A stretch of DNA of 64,000 nt from Kaistella sp. SH40-3. Lineage in GTDB: Bacteria; Bacteroidota; Bacteroidia; Flavobacteriales; Weeksellaceae. Position 1 is the first letter of the stretch; each line of letters starts with the position of its first letter. Positions 61,647 through 64,000 of this stretch are shown here, piece after piece. The stretch is taken from positions 1 through 64,000 of the forward strand of contig NZ_JAQYUS010000009.1 in the NCBI RefSeq assembly GCF_030686865.1. Direction: 5' to 3'. The notes under the pieces are model-generated. The model made no database searches. It saw only the letters and a list, made by a program, of their open reading frames with translations, and was not told the DNA's origin. Made by a program: the position numbers and the translations under genes.

Positions 61647-62804
61647 TTACAACTGCTTCAATCCAGCCTTCATAAAAGGGGCGATGGGTAGCGCGGTCAC
61701 TATTTTCAGATCATCCCAAATCGTACTTTCATTCCCCAGAAATTTTAAAATCGCTTCAGGTGAGCGTTTTGAAAACATCAATGAAAAAATTTCTTTTCCT
61801 TCCATTTTTCCAGACAAAATAACTTCCAGCAAAGTACGGTCATACCACTCAAACCGCTTATCATCAAATGATTTTTCGGGGTTCGGATTTTTTTGTTCCA
61901 ATAAATTTTTAACGATCTGCGCCGTATTTTTCTGCACAAACTGAAAAGTATACCCACTACTCGCTTTCGTGTAACCGCCCGCAGTTCCAATATTGATGAG
62001 GCGATTAAAAGCATCGCTCTTCCGCTCAAACTTGGCCAGTGACATTGGGATGATTCCAAATTCGATATGCGTAATTTCGTAATCCGAGATTTGAAGATTA
62101 TCTTTAATATAATCCGTCAAGGCGGACTGATATTCTTCTTTGGGCAAAACACTTTTACTGAATAAGGTATATTCTACCAACGCTTCCGTGGGGCTTGTTG
62201 GTAAAACATACATGAATGTTGCGCCATGTTTTTGATCTAAAGTAAAGTCCATTAAGGTTCCAACCTTTGAATCGAAAGTGGCTTCTTTCGTTTTAATGAC
62301 CCACCCTGTAAAATGTTGAAGCAATGAATTTTCTTCGGTAATATTCGGATTAAATAAAGAAGTTGAATTGAATAGATATTGAGATCTGTAAATATTCTCC
62401 TCCGTTTCTACGCTCGCCTCAATAGAATCTGAAGTAATCCCTTTTATATTTTCATTTTTAAAGGTTACATTTTCAAAACTGGCTGCATGCGAAAGGACAA
62501 AATCATAAAAGTCTTTTCCCTGTATCATTTTATAGCGATAGTTTTCCAGATCAAATTGGCGGGTAAAGTCTTCATTCTTAAAAATTAAAGATTTCCATTC
62601 GTGTGTAACTACCGATTCAAAAAGACCTTTCCCCTCTTCCCAAAAACACCAGGTTCGATCGTTTTCATTTTTCTGGACGCGATCAATCACCAGGATTTTT
62701 TTAGATTGAAAAACTGGATTAATTAGCAATCGGTAAAGTAAACTTAACCCAGCACACCCAGAGCCAGCAATGATATAATCGTATTTGAGGTCGTTATTCT
62801 TCAT
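61647..62804 (-). CDS. crtY: Lycopene beta-cyclase
   Basis: A 385-residue flavoprotein of the CrtY type that cyclises lycopene to beta-carotene. The dinucleotide motif is IAGSGCAGLS (12-21), followed by the family hallmark NDRTWCFWEE (about 47-56) and the later FMYVLPTSPTEALVEYTLFS and GTAGGYTKASSGYTF. The enzyme acts at the membrane without net redox change. Other carotenoid genes are not in the window; the following gap separates it from the receptor gene. Carotenoid pigmentation (for example zeaxanthin) is inferred. Confidence 0.93.
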   Translation of the reverse strand: MKNNDLKYDYIIAGSGCAGLSLLYRLLINPVFQSKKILVIDRVQKNENDRTWCFWEEGKGLFESVVTHEWKSLIFKNEDFTRQFDLENYRYKMIQGKDFYDFVLSHAASFENVTFKNENIKGITSDSIEASVETEENIYRSQYLFNSTSLFNPNITEENSLLQHFTGWVIKTKEATFDSKVGTLMDFTLDQKHGATFMYVLPTSPTEALVEYTLFSKSVLPKEEYQSALTDYIKDNLQISDYEITHIEFGIIPMSLAKFERKSDAFNRLINIGTAGGYTKASSGYTFQFVQKNTAQIVKNLLEQKNPNPEKSFDDKRFEWYDRTLLEVILSGKMEGKEIFSLMFSKRSPEAILKFLGNESTIWDDLKIVTALPIAPFMKAGLKQL

Positions 62805-63467
62805 GTAAAAATTTGAGGTGATCTTCTATTCATCAATATAATTTTTGAAAATAATAGATTAAAATTAAAGATAGATTTTTGTTGCTTAAAAACCGCAATA
62901 AGTGGTTTTTAGATTAATTCAATTATTTTCCAGTAATCACTACTTTTAATTAACAAGTTAAAAACCTATGGTGCAATTCCATTCTAATCATTACAAAGAT
63001 AAATCTATTTCTTGTAATGATTTTGATTAGTCATCACCTAAAATTAGCAGCATCACTAAATCTCATATGCAACATCTATACATTAAAACAGATTCCTAAA
63101 ATTCAAAAAAAGGGTTGTACTTCTAGTACAACCCTTTTTTTGATCAATAGACCATATCCTTACTAATGAATTCATTTTCTTTTAATCTGTGCTTCAATCT
63201 TCCTTGCAACCACCAGTTTTGATGGAAACTAAAGTAGAGTTTTGAACTTTATTTGGATTGTGATATTGTCGATGCACGATAGCTGTCTCAAAAAGAAGAT
63301 TCATCACCGGTTTTTTGTACAAAGAAACAGCTTCCACTCTAATGCATTTTGGGGATGGTTCATATTTTACGTTTTTAATTCAGTAAAAAAAGTTTTGGAA
63401 ACTCCCAGAGCGTTCTTTCTTGCATTTTTAAATCTGCGAACGCAATATTATTAGTTTAAAAATTGAT
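62805..63467. other. 660-bp gap with a strong terminator
   Basis: The perfect hairpin at 63,105-63,141 is the only clear feature. A plus-strand frame of 70 codons at 63,242-63,454 has no leader or family and is probably chance. GATAGCTGTCTCAAAAAGAAG near 63,280 recalls the ends of some insertion sequences but is too short to call. Confidence 0.5.
63105..63141. terminator. Strong bidirectional terminator
   Basis: AAAAAAAGGGTTGTACT and AGTACAACCCTTTTTTT form a 17-bp perfect stem with a TCT loop. On the minus strand it would terminate the TonB-receptor transcript. Confidence 0.85.
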
Positions 63468-64000
63468 TTAATGCTGATTCCATTGAAATCTAACTCCTAA
63501 TGAAAACCATCGCGGTGGCATGGGAACTGCTCCAGCCTCATTGTACGATGCATTAAAAAGATTTGTAACTTCCGTGTATAAATCGAAATCCTGGATTTTA
63601 TAATTGAGGCGAACATCAGCAATGTTATAAGAATCGCCCAATTCCCGCTTCAACCATCTGTCCTTTATCTGCACCGAAAAGTCATTGATTTGATAATGAA
63701 TCCCAGCAACGAACTGATGTTTCAAAGATTCCAAGATGTATTTGGATTGCATTTCAGAAGATCCCTCGAAAGAAGGTTTCAAATAATTATAACTCAAATC
63801 ATAACCAATAGTTTGTTTCTCCGAAAGTTTAAAATCCTGTTGCAGCCTTCCATAAAACCCCTGCATTTTGTTCTGTCCCAAATTCCTAGGTGAATAAGGT
63901 TCAGAAGGGTTTTCTCTTACCCAATCGATAAAATCATTAATACTGCGGTAAAAATAACCGGTTTTAAATTGAAGATTATCTTTACTATACTGTACATTTC
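63468..64000 (-). CDS. TonB-dependent receptor, C-terminal part (partial)
   Basis: The frame is open from the stop at 63,468 to the window edge (at least 177 codons), so the start lies outside. The sequence alternates polar and hydrophobic residues with many Tyr/Asn turns (FKTGYFYRSINDFIDWVRENP; EKQTIGYDLSYNYLKPSFEG; DVRLNYKIQDFDLYTEVTNLFNASYNEAG) and ends RWFSLGVRFQWNQH, the terminal aromatic strand of an outer-membrane TonB-dependent receptor barrel. Likely in the outer membrane for uptake of a cofactor or siderophore; the ligand is unknown. Confidence 0.88.
   Translation of the reverse strand, partial: NVQYSKDNLQFKTGYFYRSINDFIDWVRENPSEPYSPRNLGQNKMQGFYGRLQQDFKLSEKQTIGYDLSYNYLKPSFEGSSEMQSKYILESLKHQFVAGIHYQINDFSVQIKDRWLKRELGDSYNIADVRLNYKIQDFDLYTEVTNLFNASYNEAGAVPMPPRWFSLGVRFQWNQH

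Noticed and set aside
63242..63454. 70-codon plus-strand frame and a possible IS end (AGCTGTCTCAAAAAG)
   Set aside because: No family or neighbouring transposase; the IS-like motif is too short to support a call.

Overview
The window reads as AT-rich chromosome of a flavobacterium (Bacteroidota), most likely Chryseobacterium/Kaistella-like Weeksellaceae. The grounds are a type IX secretion sorting domain on a secreted endonuclease, many short lipoproteins, a Bacteroidota-type integrase, promoters of the TTG/TAnnTTTG type, a CrtY lycopene cyclase and a TonB-dependent receptor. The genus is an inference.

Layout. 1-4,920 is the end of an integrative element: a RecA/Sak4-like ATPase, a DExH helicase-like protein and a tyrosine integrase, with repeated integrase-arm-like sites next to an initiator tRNA-Met gene (4,921-4,993, minus) that is the probable attachment site. 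5-40 kb is mostly core genome: Sua5, YaaA, a thioesterase, a copper P-type ATPase, a polyprenyl synthase, queA-rlmN-DUF1275, a prolyl oligopeptidase, PepD, an amine oxidase, an AraC regulator, a Usp-GNAT-racemase operon, T9SS endonuclease I, a SulP transporter, FeoAB, a cold-shock protein, a SOUL protein and a vWA protein. Between queA and rlmN sits a 520-bp unit with a four-helix-bundle (23S intervening-sequence type) gene between 29-bp inverted repeats.

40.4-52 kb is a defence island, all on the minus strand. In transcription order it is hsdR, hsdS, an MBL-fold (ComEC-like) protein, hsdM, a DEAH helicase-HNH nuclease, a LytTR response regulator and, last, a prokaryotic viperin. The MBL gene is locked into the type I restriction operon (9 bp after hsdS, ATGA overlap with hsdM). 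The viperin would make antiviral ddh-nucleotides. This block is the strongest candidate for an unusual composite antiphage system.

52-54.3 kb is a small variable zone: an RlpA lipoprotein, a DUF6266 gene broken by an in-frame TAA, and an excisionase-like HTH protein. 54.9-64 kb returns to housekeeping and accessory genes: a BCCT transporter, an S15/CocE hydrolase, an M13 metallopeptidase, lycopene cyclase and the C-terminal part of a TonB-dependent receptor running off the window.

Regulatory signals seen directly include many intrinsic terminators, a consensus promoter for the tRNA, another for the DUF6266 gene, and a DtxR-like palindrome inside the feoAB promoter. No CRISPR array, rRNA or intact insertion sequence was seen.
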